Positions 11,058-23,099 of a DNA stretch of 64,000 bases are shown piece by piece. The position numbers and the translations under genes were made by a program. How positions within the stretch are numbered: position 1 is the first letter of the stretch; the number at the start of each line of letters is the position of its first letter. The notes under the pieces were generated by a model that was not told where the DNA came from, searched no databases, and saw only the letters and a list, made by a program, of their open reading frames with translations. The DNA is from Istiophorus platypterus (taxonomy: Eukaryota > Chordata > Actinopteri > Istiophoriformes > Istiophoridae). The DNA lies in assembly GCA_016859345.1 (NCBI GenBank), contig CM029131.1:12328878-12392877 (forward strand). The letters run 5' to 3'.

Positions 11058-12700
11058 ATTTATTTATTTTTTGTTTAAGGCCATAACCGATTAAACTTTG
11101 GGCCAAAATTAATTGTGTTTTTCTTTGTTGTTTTTGTTTTTTTGTCTTTTTTTTTGTTGTTTGGCCGCAGTGGCCAAAACATTTAAACATGGGATTCTGA
11201 CCACTTCCACAAATCCACAAACACGGCGTCGCCAAATTTCCAATAGCTGGTAGGCCGCAGGCGAACCGGATCTTTCGAGCTCGTTTTTCACTGTAGTCCG
11301 GTAAAGCCGTGGTCCGGACCAGTCGGCCTAATTATCGCCACAGATTTATTGTGAGTTCAAACCGGCCACCGTGTTTTTTTTCCCGGTTCCTGCCGTAGCG
11401 TCCATCACGGCGGAAGCTGAGCCAGTTTTCTTGGCCCCTCTCGGCATCGTGGCTTTTTTAGCCGGATCCCTCTGATTTGGCCCCTTTTTCTCCGTTGCTG
11501 TATTTTCCTTCTTCAGATGAAAGAAAGGGGGTTAAAGTGGGTCTGGAAACGTCCCTCTCCCTGACCATGGAAGAATGAGCAAACGGAGGTTGAGGTTTTC
11601 GTTCCGGAGTTCGGAGTCGACAAAAATGTTGGGTCTGTCCTGTTGTTTAGTTAGAGGGAGGAAAAAAGCCTTTTGAAGACGAATTTGGATCATGATTAGA
11701 AATTACAACTCTCCCATGTCACAGCTGAATTATTCCAACATCCACACTTCTGGAAGGGAAATGCCAAAAATTCCAATAGCTAAGGCCTATTAGGCTTAAT
11801 TCTGTGGAACAATATGTCCCTTTATTTGACGTGTCCCTCCCTTTGATGTCATATTTTTTTTGTTTTTGCAATCAAAGAAATATGTCAAGTAAACTGTTCT
11901 GGGTTTTTTTTCTTTCTGTAGGACGATTTTCAACGCGATGAGCTCGACCTCCTGCGTCAATCTGATCCGTGTTCGTCTTAATCCCGCCCACAAAACTCTC
12001 ATCGACTTGGCAGCTGTTTTTTGTGTGTGTGTGGGGGGGGGGGGTGTTTGTTTTGTTGGTATTTTGGATCAAATTGCAGAACAACAAAAACCCACCGGAG
12101 CAACAAATCCATAATGTGGGCCCTGATCCAGTGGGTTCGGAGACAGGCGGGTTTTCGTTTAGTGGCAAGGGTCAAGGTTCGCCCTCGTTCGGCCGGTGTC
12201 GGTCAAATCGGGACGTCCGGGACGAGGTCATGATCGTGTCGGGGGGGGGGTTAAGTGTGTCATAACCATCTCACAGTGGGGGGGGGGTAACAATCCAGCC
12301 CAGCCTGACAGACAGACAGAATCAACAAACACAGGACGATCCACATGCGTACGGGTGTAAAACCTCGCGTGTAATGTACCTCACCAGAAGGTTAACTTCA
12401 CCGCCTGTAAATTGCCACCACCGCCCCCCTCCCAACCCCCCGCCCCCACCGCCGCCACCGCCACCTGACAATAGGCTCAGCAGTGGCCTGGTGATTGCCT
12501 CTTTTCAAATGGAAATGTCGGTCGCCTCTCTTCTGCCAGGTTCCCCTAAGCAGTGTACAAATTACAGTTTACAAGGCATGGAGGAATAAAAAAAGGGAGG
12601 GAGGGAGGAGAGAGAGACGGAAAAAGACAAGGTGGAGAGGGAGGGTGAGAGAAGCAGAATATCTTTTCTCCCACTATTTCTCTCCATTTTTTTTTTAATT
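11058..12700. other. Intergenic, no gene recognised
   Basis: Poly-T and GTTTTT-rich sequence at 11100-11160, unremarkable sequence to 12000, G runs at 12031-12042, 12241-12250 and 12280-12287, a CCG/CCA-rich patch at 12418-12465 and a purine-rich stretch at 12588-12656. No exon was recognised. Confidence 0.4.
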
Positions 12701-12855
12701 CGGCGAAGTGACATGTAAATTAGCCTTTAAGTGCTCCACTCAGGGACCGTGATCGTGCCCTAATTGTCACAGTCAATTGTGGCCAACAGTCTCTTCAATC
12801 CGCGCAGCTTTTGACAACAAGCCCGGATCAAAAGACGAATCATCGACTCCCGGCG
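12701..12855. promoter_or_regulatory. Candidate conserved non-coding element
   Basis: A complex segment with GTAAATTAG, CCTAATTGTCACAG, TCAATTGTGG and CTTTTGACAAC, free of simple repeats and bounded by a poly-T run and a CA-rich repeat. It is one of the more convincing candidates upstream of zeb2. Confidence 0.45.
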
Positions 12856-12857
12856 CG

Positions 12858-12943
12858 CGCACGTGTACACACATATACATGCACACGCCATACACGCACA
12901 CATGCAGGCACACACACACGCTACACACACTCACACACGCATT
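12858..12943. repeat. CA-rich degenerate microsatellite
   Basis: CACAC runs interrupted by ATAT, ATGC and CGCC. The histidine/threonine-rich open frames here are translations of the repeat. Confidence 0.85.
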
Positions 12944-13876
12944 CCCGACTGTGTTTTTAGGCTGTGGTGAGGGATGCTCCGAAGCGCCGGGTGAGAGAGC
13001 GATGGCTTCGCTCGGTCAGGACAGAGCGATGGCAGGAAGTGGAGAGCACAACAGCAATTTGCTTCCTACGCCAGCTTATATCAACATTACCACCCCGCCC
13101 TCCCTCCATGCACCCCCCCCAACCCCACCCCGAAATCCTTTTGAGCGTCGAGATAACAAACGCCGACGGATGACAATGCGGTAAAAGGATGGTGTGTCTG
13201 AAAATGAGCGGTGGAGGTATACAGCCCATCCAGCAGACCGTGAACACCCCCCCCCCCCCCCCGAGTCCTACGGGGCCATAAACTTTAGCCGAGGAGGAAA
13301 CGGATACGTTTGTCTGGGCCGGCGCTGAAAAACAACGCAGGCCTTTTGGAGTCTTAGGGAGGAGAGGGCCGAGAGCCACGGTCGCTCAGGACGAGAGAGA
13401 GAAACACATCTGGCTTCTTGGGCGGTTCACAGCATCTAGTTCGCAGTTACTGATCTTTCCTTGGGCGGCATCACCGAGCGATAGTGAGGTCGGACAAATC
13501 GTAGGCAAAGTCTTGGAAGTCTTGGTTGTGATGCTGTACTACGTGCTGTTAATTTATGTTTATATTGAATATGAGATTATTGAATGGACGACAGGCTAAA
13601 AGCTGGGACGACATCACATTTCTATGTCGGGAGCTCCTTCGGCTGCAGTCCCAGGAGCCCTGTCTATTTTTTTTGGTCACATAAAACTAGTTTCCATGAG
13701 CAGACGTGCTTTGTAAGACACATAACACCACATACATATTTATAATAAACATATCTGCACACTTTTCACTGCTATCACAGGCTGTATTAGCAACAATCCT
13801 ACAAAATCCACCCCTGGCAACCTAAAACATGACTAAGGTTTTTATGGGCTTTGCTAAGTCGACTCAAAGCATTTGG
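12944..13876. other. Intergenic, no gene recognised
   Basis: Mixed sequence with a C run at 13247-13262. No exon was recognised. Confidence 0.4.
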
Positions 13877-14003
13877 TTAAGTTTAGGGAAAGATTGTGGT
13901 TGTGGTTAAATCCCAAAAGCCAGCGCTGACAAGATGCATTGATGTTATTTATTTATTTATTTTAAAATATTTAACCAAAACCACAATCTCTCCCTAAACT
14001 TAA
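13877..14003. mobile_element. Foldback (MITE-like) element
   Basis: Inverted arms at 13877-13911 and 13969-14003 are 35 bases each and match at 33 positions after reverse complementation. They share the GTTTAGGGA and GATTGTGGTT blocks. The 57-base spacer ends in an (ATTT) run. Arms with the TTTAGGGAAAGATTGTGG theme are common in teleost genomes (from memory, not checked). It has no coding capacity. True ends and any target-site duplication are not resolved. Confidence 0.6.
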
Positions 14004-16035
14004 GACTGTTTTTATTTCTCTAAACTAAACAAAACACGGGCCCCCGGTCACAAACCCTGGCCCCCGGTGTCGGGCCCACGTTCTCCACGTGCAGAGGAAA
14101 TCTGTCTGCGTCCTTGGTGTTCGGCAGTAACCGTCGGAGCGTTTCCACGTCCCGGTGCATCCCTGACCTGCTTCCGGTTTCACCCCCGAACGGAGCTGCT
14201 CAGGTAACCGGGATGAAAATCGAGAAACGGTTTCGTTTCTGGGCCAAAAGTCGAACATCCGTTCACCGAATTTCGGCCAAGTGGGTTTTATGTTCTCAGA
14301 CTTCACGCTGACGAGACAAATGAAGACTCGGCCCGTTTCATTTCCAACAACTAAACGTTTGCCATCAAATCCCTTTTCAGCCTGTGAATCCTTCTGTCTG
14401 GAATAAATCAAGGTTGTGAGAATGGCGAAGACTTCGACTGTTCTACCTTTTTCCTCTCTTGGAAGTTGCAGGTCTGGTTGCAGGGTTTCTGGGTAATGAA
14501 GTTCTCAGAATGGAGCTGGACCTGTCGCCGCCTCTCAGTACTGCAAAGCGCCAGACGGTGAGAATAAGTACGGAGTTTGTTACTGTTTGTGTTGTCTGCC
14601 GATGTGTTGTCATTCACCTTCATCTAAATCCGATAAGTTTCCAGGCTCTTTCTCCCCCGTCTCCGTTTCCCTGTCCCTCCAGCCGCTGCTCGGCCCACGC
14701 GGCGAGATCCGGACGAGGGAGGCGGCCTCCGAGAGCCGGACGCCGTTTCCGCGGTCGCAAGTCAGACCTTTTAATTCCATCTCTGTGTCCTGAGAGGATG
14801 TACGTTCATACACAGAGGCAGATATTAAGAGCAAGCCAATATGCAAATGTCTGTCGAGATTAGAGCTACAACAATTATTCAAATGTTTGATTAATTATTC
14901 ATCGGAGACACTGTCAATTATTCATTTCAGTGAGCAATAAGTAGTTCTTATTTTTTCTTCTTCTTTTTCTTCTTCTTCTTCTACTCAGAGTAAAAAAAAA
15001 AAAAGTTTTCTTGTGGGATCTATCAGAATCCCGATCAAACACACTTCATTTGTCAAATACAGTAAATGTGCTGGATTTGGTTTTAGTTATTTATTTATAT
15101 TCTTGGCGACGCCGACGCGGCGGCTGCTCCCGGATCAGTCGCTAGACAGTCGGACTTTACATATCCCATCAGGTTAATTGGCGCCGTCGCTCCGCGTCTG
15201 GTTCCCGGATACTCGGAGCAGTTCTGCCAACGGTCCGAAGCGGGTTAGATGTCTTTCCTTTTGACCCGGGGACCTTTGACCGTTGTTTCCATGTCGCAAC
15301 GCCAAACCCCCACCTCCTCCCCTGCCTCTATCTGTACTAAGAAAATTGACATATAAAGGCCAAAATGTTTTTAAAAATCTTAAAATAATCTCATTAATAT
15401 ACATGTATCCACAGATTCCCAACTAATATGTGTTATTGAAAATCAAAGGTTATCCAGGAAGCAGAGCTCCGGAGTAGAGTGGACAAAATATTAGAAACAG
15501 CACCTCAAACTACAGCCTCTGTAATAATTATCATACAGTTGAACAGACACCTGTCAGAAACAGTTTGAACAAAAACTAATGGTTATAACCTTCATGAGTG
15601 TAGGACTCTCACTGCAGGGTTCTTATTAAACTCTATTAGCTGATAAACCTGATAAACTGGCACCTAAGTGCAGACAGTATCTGCTTTGGAAAAAAAAAAA
15701 AAAATGGCAGCTGGAGATTCATTAGGCAAAATTTCAGAATCCATCTCATGTTGAGATGACTCCAAACTTTAATACTGACACATAACAAGCTTCACTTTCA
15801 TGCCAGCAATCAATACGGGTGAAAGAGGTGGTGGTGGTGGTTGGGGGGGGGCGGTCAACTCCTCCGATGCTCTTCTCATAATAATTTTGAGGCTTTGAAC
15901 GTGCAGCCAGTTGGGCGATGAGAGCACACGTCCAATTACTTCTGTAGTTTACAGCAGCGCGTGTTACACACCCACAAATACATCGACACATACGCTTTTA
16001 CGTTAATTTGATATTTAGAGAACGTGACTGAAAAG
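14004..16035. other. Intergenic, no gene recognised
   Basis: Contains an octamer ATGCAAAT at 14841-14848, TTCTTC-rich sequence at 14950-14985, poly-A runs near 14993 and 15690, and a (GGT) patch with a G run at 15827-15850. No exon is seen. Confidence 0.4.
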
Positions 16036-16200
16036 GTACCCGCACGTTGATTGAGCGCGAAAGTTTGTTCTCGACTTCGGCGGCGGCCGCGTGGCCCGAG
16101 GGCCGCTCGCCGCTTTCCTGGGGCTTTCGGCCGCATCTCACCGCCTTCATCCCTTCCGCTCTCCCACGGAGGAAAAAACACTGATGTCGCGCGACGGCAA
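16036..16200. promoter_or_regulatory. CpG-rich patch
   Basis: High CpG density with GGCGGCGGCC, standing out from AT-rich flanks. No splice or promoter motif was recognised. It may be a small CpG island or chance. Confidence 0.3.
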
Positions 16201-18122
16201 AAGTCGAAAAAGGATCAGGATGAAAGAAAGCGCAGCTTGGGAAGAACATGAGGGAAAATCGGAAGGCGGAGTGGAAAGTTTGACTTGTGTGTCTGGTGAT
16301 ATGTATAAAAGTTTAATTTTTTTTGTTTTGCTTTGTTTGTTTTTGTTTTATTCATCTTTTCTCTCCCAACCTGTTTTTTGTTTTTTTGGGAGCCTCTAAA
16401 ACATCTGACCTCTTTTCCACAGGAACAGAAGAGGATATAAAAAAAAAAAAAAAAAAATATGGCCAACACATGATGGTTTCTCTTCTTCTAGTACGAGTCT
16501 CTGTTGAATAAATGGTCATTTGAAGGAGCCTCTGCTCAGTTTGCTGCTAACAAGAACAACATAAAAAATCAATACTTTTTTTGGTGTAAGCGTTTTTTTT
16601 CCGCGGCAGTCCTCTATGCAGTGATCTTGTCCTCTCCGCGAGCTTTCTTGTCCGACTGAGAGAGATCAGAACTGCTCAGTAGAAGAGGAGGGTTTTTCTT
16701 CCCTCTCCCTCTTTTTGCTCGTGGCGAATGTAAACTAAATTCCTTTTTTTTCTTTTTCTTTTTTGTATTTGCGTGTTTGAGGAGTTTCTCGCCAGATCGC
16801 TTCGCTCGAGCCTTTATTTTCTTTTATTATTTTTTTTCTTTTCCGGCTCTCGGTCTCTAATTGTCCGTCAATCTGTGGAGCCGCTGTGGTGGTGCTGAGG
16901 CTCCTGCGGTGGCCATCACAGAGCCAAAACCCCGTCGAGAGACGTCGAGTTTTGATGTTGCAGAGCCGGAGGAGAGACAAAAAAAATAAATAAATAAAAT
17001 GGGGGGGGGGGGCGTGATCTGGGATGCCTCGGCCTCTCTGTCGCCCGATCAAAAATAAAATAAAACCTCTGAACGGCACGACGAGCGTTACTTTAATTAA
17101 AAAAGAAAAAAAAGAGGAGAAAAACTTTCAGGGCCTAAGCAAAAAAAAAAAGTGTGCTGGGGGTCTAACACTGGGGGGGGGGGGGCTGTTGCTTCGCAGC
17201 TGGTTTGAATTGCAGAAGTGGATTTTGAAAAATGCCCCCCCCTTCCTCCCCCAGTTTCTGCTCGGACCAGCTTTGTTTGATTTCTCTACATCACATGAAA
17301 CAGTTATAATTTTATTTTGGTTCCCCTTCGCCAGAAGGTGGATTGTTTAAACCTTTTTGTCTCTCTCTTCACAACCCACATTGATCAATGAAAGATAAAT
17401 GACATTTTTATTTTATCTTTTTTTTTTTTTTTTTTTTTTTCAATTTACCGAGCTACTTAAACCTGCATCCACTTTGACTATTTGGGAGAAAACAGATGAT
17501 ATTTGTTTGGTGACGACTGCATTTCTGCAGAACTGTTCCTGTGGGCAAAAATCTGAATCACGCTGATGATCTGTATCACCCGAAAACCTGGCAAAAAAAA
17601 ATGTGTATATATATATATCAAAAGAGAAACCCGTCTTACCTCATGACAGATGTCATATGTGGGTCTGTGATGCCGTCGTTACTCTGTGGTTATATTACAT
17701 AATTATGACTGAGCGTGGAATGAGGCCGTGAACCCAGCCCTCCATGTTTCCCTGTTCCTCAGACCACAGGGTTGTGGTTTTTGTTTTTTGTTTTTTTGAA
17801 CAGAAAAAATGTGGCTCCAGGTCCTCGACCATGGGACGACCCCCCCCCCCCCCCCCAACCGCATCCCCTGGAAACCCTTCCAATCGTGTTGCTGTCGTAA
17901 GCTGTCCGCTCTGAGGACGCTGGTTCGCTCGCCGCTGCCGTCATCCGAGACGCTTTGGCTCTTCTGTGCAGTTCTTGGAGATGGAACTTAGACGGTAAAA
18001 TACCGAGAATTTAATTAGAACCACAGCTAATGACTATTAGAAGATGCTAACCAACTTTTGTATGTGACATTTCTGTCAGGTTCCTTTTATGTTCATGGAT
18101 ACCAATGTCTGCTTTAGAATTG
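16201..18122. other. AT-rich intergenic sequence with homopolymers
   Basis: Long poly-A (16438-16456), poly-G (17001-17011 and 17173-17184), poly-T (about 17418-17440) and poly-C (17841-17855) runs, plus a short (TA)n at 17605-17617. No gene was recognised. Confidence 0.45.
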
Positions 18123-18141
18123 GCAGGTTAAAGAAACCTGC
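18123..18141. repeat. Small perfect inverted repeat GCAGGTT/AACCTGC
   Basis: Seven-base arms with a five-base spacer. The arms carry the CAGGTT core also found in the larger hairpin near 21.99 kb. Confidence 0.6.
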
Positions 18142-19979
18142 TTTAAAAACCAACCGCAAACCCAGCAGCTTCCGGCCAGAGACGCCAGCGTTAGCATCAC
18201 GTAGCTCGTAGCCACGTCAGTCTAGTTCTGTGTTACTCTGACCTTTGACCTCCTCGCTGTTGGTTGCGTGTGATGTTGACAGAAGCTTAAACCTAATCTA
18301 CGTTTACATTTGAGATAAATTCACTTGGGTAATAAAACATTATCTGATCCTCTAAAAGCTATTTTTCAAAATTATGACCCTTCTCTCTTCTCTTTTTTTT
18401 TTCCCCTCCTTCGTGGTGCATCATCATCATCGCCGACAGTGAAACTCGCCCTAATCAACAAAGTGAGACACTTGAAATGACCTCGACTCAGACCAAGTCT
18501 CATCCACATGGTCCTTGAAAGTCCTTGAGGGAGAGTTTTCCAAAGCCCTTGTCCTCTGCCGACGAGGAGGAGGAGGAAGAGTGAAGGCGTCATGGCTGCC
18601 GGATCCAGGAGACACAGATGAGTTTTTATAAAAATAAATTCACACTCACCTGCTCTTTCATCATAATACATCCTGGGTCGGAGTCTTGGTTTCCCCACGA
18701 AGCCAGGCCTTTAAAATGAGATGCTGCTGAAATCAGTGTCGCAAATCATTCAGCACAAATTATCACAATTAATATTCCTCATATTGTAACAGGTTTGGTT
18801 GAGCTGCTGAGTGGTGGGGGGGGGGGTTGTTTTTTGTTTTTTCTTGAGAGCTCGACTGGGCATAGATTCATCACTGGATGCAGCACAACGTCATGTGACT
18901 CTCACAGATCTAAATTAGGCCAATAATCAGGGACGCCTGGCGGCGGAGTTGTTGAATGCACAACATGTACATGCAACTGTGTTTCGGTCCCGAGGCGTGT
19001 TCTGCTGTGTCATCCCTTCCCCTCGCTGTGTCTCTCGTGTCTTTTATTTTATTGTGCACCAGTAATGACTCCAAAAAAACAAACAAAAAAACATAAGAAA
19101 AACAAACAAGTGTTTGTATTAAGGCATTAATTGTGGCAGGCGGGGCGTCTCCCTGTGCGCCCCCTCGGGCGGATGAGCGTATCGGTGGGGCCGGCGCTCT
19201 CTTTAACGAGTATCGCATATCAGACGGTCAGTGATGTCAGCTGCCGATGCGATTTAAGTGGGGGTCCGGTTTCGCTCCGCAGTGAGACCCGCTGCTGGTC
19301 CGGGTCTTGGTTTTCAGGGGACGGTTTCGGTGTCTACGGTCTGGGGTTAATTTTTTTTTCTTTGGAGGATTTCACTCTTTGACTAAAATAGAAACCTGAA
19401 GGAAAAAAGTGCTGTTGTTTTACCTGAAAATTGTAAAAATTTGACCATTTTACTCCAAGAGTTTGACATAAAACTTAAAAATCAAGCCTCTCAAACATGT
19501 TGTCCTGCTGCGGTGACCTCTGACCCTGCTGCTCGTACATAATCAAGAATATGTTCATCTGGACGACTCGAGTATAAAAGGGATTTTCTATTTTCTGGGA
19601 CCCGGAACGCTGTTGCTTATTAAACTCTGGGCGCTAGTAAAACATTAAGTCATGTTACAGCAGCCGACAAAGTACATACAATGTAGCAGTGAGTGTAACC
19701 TGACTGCTGTGCTGAACACACACACACAAACACAAACACACAGTGTGTAATTAGACTGACAGATTCTCTAAATACTGCGAAACATTCCTACATCCCCACT
19801 GCACCACTGTGTTTGTGTGTTTGCGCTGTCAAAAAAACTAAAAGTGGGGCCTCTCCGCACACACACACACTCACACACTCACACACACTCACACACACTG
19901 AGGCAGCGAGAGGGAGAGAAAATTAGGATTATAATCTTGGTAATCAGCAGTCACGCCTGAGGCAGACAGCTGCAGAACT
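18142..19979. other. Intergenic, no gene recognised
   Basis: Mixed sequence with a G run at 18812-18824, poly-T near 19350, and CA runs at 19720-19742 and 19858-19900. No exon was recognised. Confidence 0.4.
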
Positions 19980-20110
19980 GCAGAGCTCCAATTTAGGTGT
20001 TGGACATTAAAAACCATTAAGCCCAAGTGAATTTCTACTCATTGATTTTTCTGGGGCAACATTTCCACTTCAGAAAAAATAAGCCACGGAGGATAATGTG
20101 CTGCAAAGCT
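19980..20110. promoter_or_regulatory. Candidate conserved non-coding element
   Basis: A complex segment with CAATTTAGG, CATTAAAAACCATTAAG and CATTGATTTTTC, following a CA repeat. The boundary on the right, where AT-rich sequence begins, is arbitrary. By-eye call. Confidence 0.3.
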
Positions 20111-21019
20111 TCAGATTTTTATTTAGAGAAAGAAAAAAAAATTACAGAGGATGGATCAACCGTTAGCAATACAGTTAAAAAAAAACACAATTCATTAGAG
20201 ATTATTTATAATAATTACTTATAATAATGACAATTCTCCAAAACATCATAAACAATTGTCTTTTTCCTCATAACTAATTAAATCTCACTGACAACATGTG
20301 CCACAACATGTTTGCATTTTTAATCTGAAATTAACACTCAAAAAGGATCGTCCAAAAATTCAGAATATCCATGCACATGCGGTTTTTGGAGACACCCCCC
20401 CCCCTCATTAAAATCAATATATTCATTAAGCACAAGGTCCCCCTATAGGTCACACACCGACTGTAATCCGTTTTCACGGTGAATATGCGGCCCCACGTAG
20501 AGGAGCCTGTGTGCGTAAAGGAGAAAAAAAGAGGCGAGAGGTGCCACTCCAGGCTCGCAGGGATGAATGGGACACGGAGCCGGAGCCACGGTTCAAGTGT
20601 GTGTGTGCGCGCACGAGAGAGAGGAATAATGTGTTTGAGTGTGTGAGAGAAAGGGAGACAAGGGGGGAGAGAGAGAGAGAGAGAGAGCTGGACTGCTTCG
20701 TTTACATGCAAGCACCGTGGCAGTAAATTACGCATGACAATAATTCACCCAGGACCGGATCCACTCTCGACCCGAGAAAAACGGGAGGCAAAGCGGCTTC
20801 ACCCTGCTCGCTTTTACCCTCCTCTGCCCTCCACCTCCTTGTTGGTGGATAAGAAGGAGAAAAAAAATGATGGAAATGATTTTTTTTGTAAGCAATATAA
20901 AATAAGATAAACTTACCAAAAAACTCAGTTTGCCATTTGAGTCCCTGGCAGAGTCCTGTGATCCATGCAGCCAGGTTAGAGAGAGAAAGAGAGGTTGAAG
21001 AGGGTGTTTACAATTACAA
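20111..21019. other. AT-rich intergenic sequence with (GA)n
   Basis: Very AT-rich to 20340, a (GA)n run at about 20669-20689, and mixed sequence after. The minus-strand open frame over 20331-20735 is driven by the CT/CA content and shows no domain. Confidence 0.4.
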
Positions 21020-21071
21020 TATTCACAATTATTATTATTATTATTTAATAATAATAATAATAATAATAATA
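21020..21071. repeat. (ATT)n-(AAT)n self-complementary repeat
   Basis: An ATT run passes directly into an AAT/ATA run, so the two halves are reverse complements and can fold into an AT-only hairpin. Confidence 0.9.
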
Positions 21072-21227
21072 CAAGCGGTACTCCTCAGAAAACAGCAGGG
21101 TAAATAATGAACGGTTTCTAGTAAAATTCCTACCAGAAGTTGACTGTTGATGGTGGCTGATTTCGTTTTGCCTGCATCTGATTGTTTTGTTTTGTTGTTT
21201 GTTTTTTTTTTTTCTTTTAGGACGGAT

Positions 21228-21277
21228 GGGTGGTGGGTCGGGGTGGGTGGGTGCGTTGGGGGGTTATTGGGGGTGTG
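21228..21277 (+). other. G-run cluster (possible G-quadruplex)
   Basis: Seven runs of three or more G on the + strand within about 50 bases, separated by one to six bases, following a poly-T/TTAG stretch. It lies about 2 kb upstream of the inferred zeb2 exon 1. Confidence 0.6.
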
Positions 21278-21972
21278 GCTCGACCAGTTCAGCCCCTTGA
21301 TTGATGATTTAATTAGCCATACAGTGGCAAACTGCGGGAGGACAGGACACAAAATAATACTTTATTTACATAACCAATCAGGGCGCTGCAAAGGTGGAGC
21401 TTCCTCCCTCTCTCTCTCCCCCCTCTCGCTCTCTCTCCCACTCTCTCTCTACCTCTCTCTCTCAGACATGGCTGAGATGGTTGACTTTCTTTTTAATAAA
21501 TGCGGGATTCTTCCTGTTGAGTTGCGTCCAGAATAGAGGGAAAAACTCAACAAAAACCAGTTTAAAAGCGCCGGAATATTCCTGATACTCTCCCACTTCT
21601 CCCGTCGGGCTCAGCGGCGACTTTACGCCCACTTTGTTGCACTTTATGCCCCTTTTGTTTCTGTTTTTGTTGTTTGGTTCTCTCTCTCTTTTTCTCCCTG
21701 GTCCTCTCTAGTTACCATCAGACCAGCCGCCGCCGAGGCTGCAGCCGCCGCCGAGTCCTGGTCCGCGCAGGGCTCAGTTGTATAAGATCACAGGTCTCTC
21801 CCGGATTCACTTTGGTTGGTTTTTGTTAGGGGGCGCAATTGGAGAAATGCAAATAAGCAGAAGGCAAAAATGACAAATGATATTATATTTCCTCCCCATC
21901 ACCACCACCACCTCAAGAGTTTGAGCGTACGAGGAGTTTACGTGCGTTTACATGTTTTCCCTGTTACAGACG
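21278..21972. other. Upstream flank with CT repeat
   Basis: Holds a (CT)n-rich tract at about 21400-21465, an octamer-type ATGCAAAT at 21847-21854 and a CpG/CCG patch near 21725-21770. No exon was recognised. Confidence 0.4.
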
Positions 21973-22015
21973 GTGATGAACCTGCAGCGTCAGTGTTTCC
22001 CTGCAGGTTCATCAC
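21973..22015. repeat. Perfect 15-bp inverted repeat, 13-base loop
   Basis: Arms at 21973-21987 and 22001-22015 are exact reverse complements. Each arm contains a PstI-type CTGCAG and the AACCTGC/GCAGGTT core. It could form a DNA cruciform or an RNA hairpin. It lies about 1.1 kb upstream of the probable zeb2 promoter. Confidence 0.9.
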
Positions 22016-23099
22016 AAAACAATAATTATTTACAGCAAAAAACAAAACAAACAAAAAAAAACAAAACAAAACAACAAGTTGTTTTTTTAATCCTTTAAAT
22101 CTAATTTACCCCAAAATACAAAGCATCAAATTCTGCCAAAGACGCCGAGAGAAACTCCACTTGTATCCACAACGGTTTTTTTTCTCCATTTTCTTTTTCC
22201 CCCTGAAAACCGCTCGGGATAAAATCCCAATAACGCAGATGAAACCACTGACACCGGGTCAGTTCTGCTCAGCGTCCGAAGACGTTTTAATTGTAATCAG
22301 CGCCGCTGCAGCTGTCACGGCGCCCGGACGAGGGTTTTTGGTTTTTGGTTTTATTTTTGCTTTTTCCTTTTTGGCAAAAAGAAAAATGTTTTACACCGAA
22401 TTGGGAAAAAAAAATCCGTCCTGCCAGGACATTTTTTGCAGCGGAGATAAAAGCCGAGCGCCCCGAACCTTTTTGCAGCTGCGGCCAATTACAAATAACG
22501 GGGAATATGTGGAATTGCCTCCCCGCCCCGGCTCCGCATCCCGCCGTATCAACGCTGCCATTTCTGCAAATTAAACGGAGTGGAAATAGAAATGTATATA
22601 TATGTATTAAAAAATAATAATAATAATCCTTACATGATTGCGGCCGCGCCGTGGACGCGCTCCAAGTTTCTCCCCCCTTCTAACACACACACACGCACAA
22701 ATACATTCACACGAAGAAAGAGAAGAGAAATAGAGAAAAAACACACACACACACACACAGTGTCGCCTGTTCTTTGCTCCGCGTCGAAGCCCGACATAGT
22801 TGGTTTCACTCAAAAAAAGAGAAGAGATGGAGAAAGAGAAAGGAGAGCGAGGGGGAGGGAGGGAGAGAAAGGAGAGAGGGAGGAAATAAAAAAAAAAAAA
22901 ACTTCACGTTCAACCCAGAAGATGCTCACGTTTGGCTCTCCTCAATTATCCCCTCCCGTGAAGATAGGTGGCGTGCGTTTCAGGGGGCTTCTCCTCTGTG
23001 CTGCACGGCAAAGAAAAGGAGGTGGAAAGAAAAAAAAATGTCATTAGAAGAGGCGTAACACGTCAGTCCCTACCCAGGTTTGTTTCCTGGAGTGGGTGT
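22016..23099. other. zeb2 proximal upstream flank
   Basis: AT-rich sequence to about 22170, a CpG-richer stretch at 22240-22570, an AATAAT run at 22609-22626, CA runs at 22684-22696 and 22741-22760, and a purine-rich tract at 22810-22900. This would be the promoter-proximal region. No TATA box is certain. Confidence 0.4.

Noticed and set aside
22580..23047. A 155-codon open frame just upstream of zeb2
   Set aside because: Built from CA repeats and a purine tract (Thr/His then Arg/Glu/Lys).
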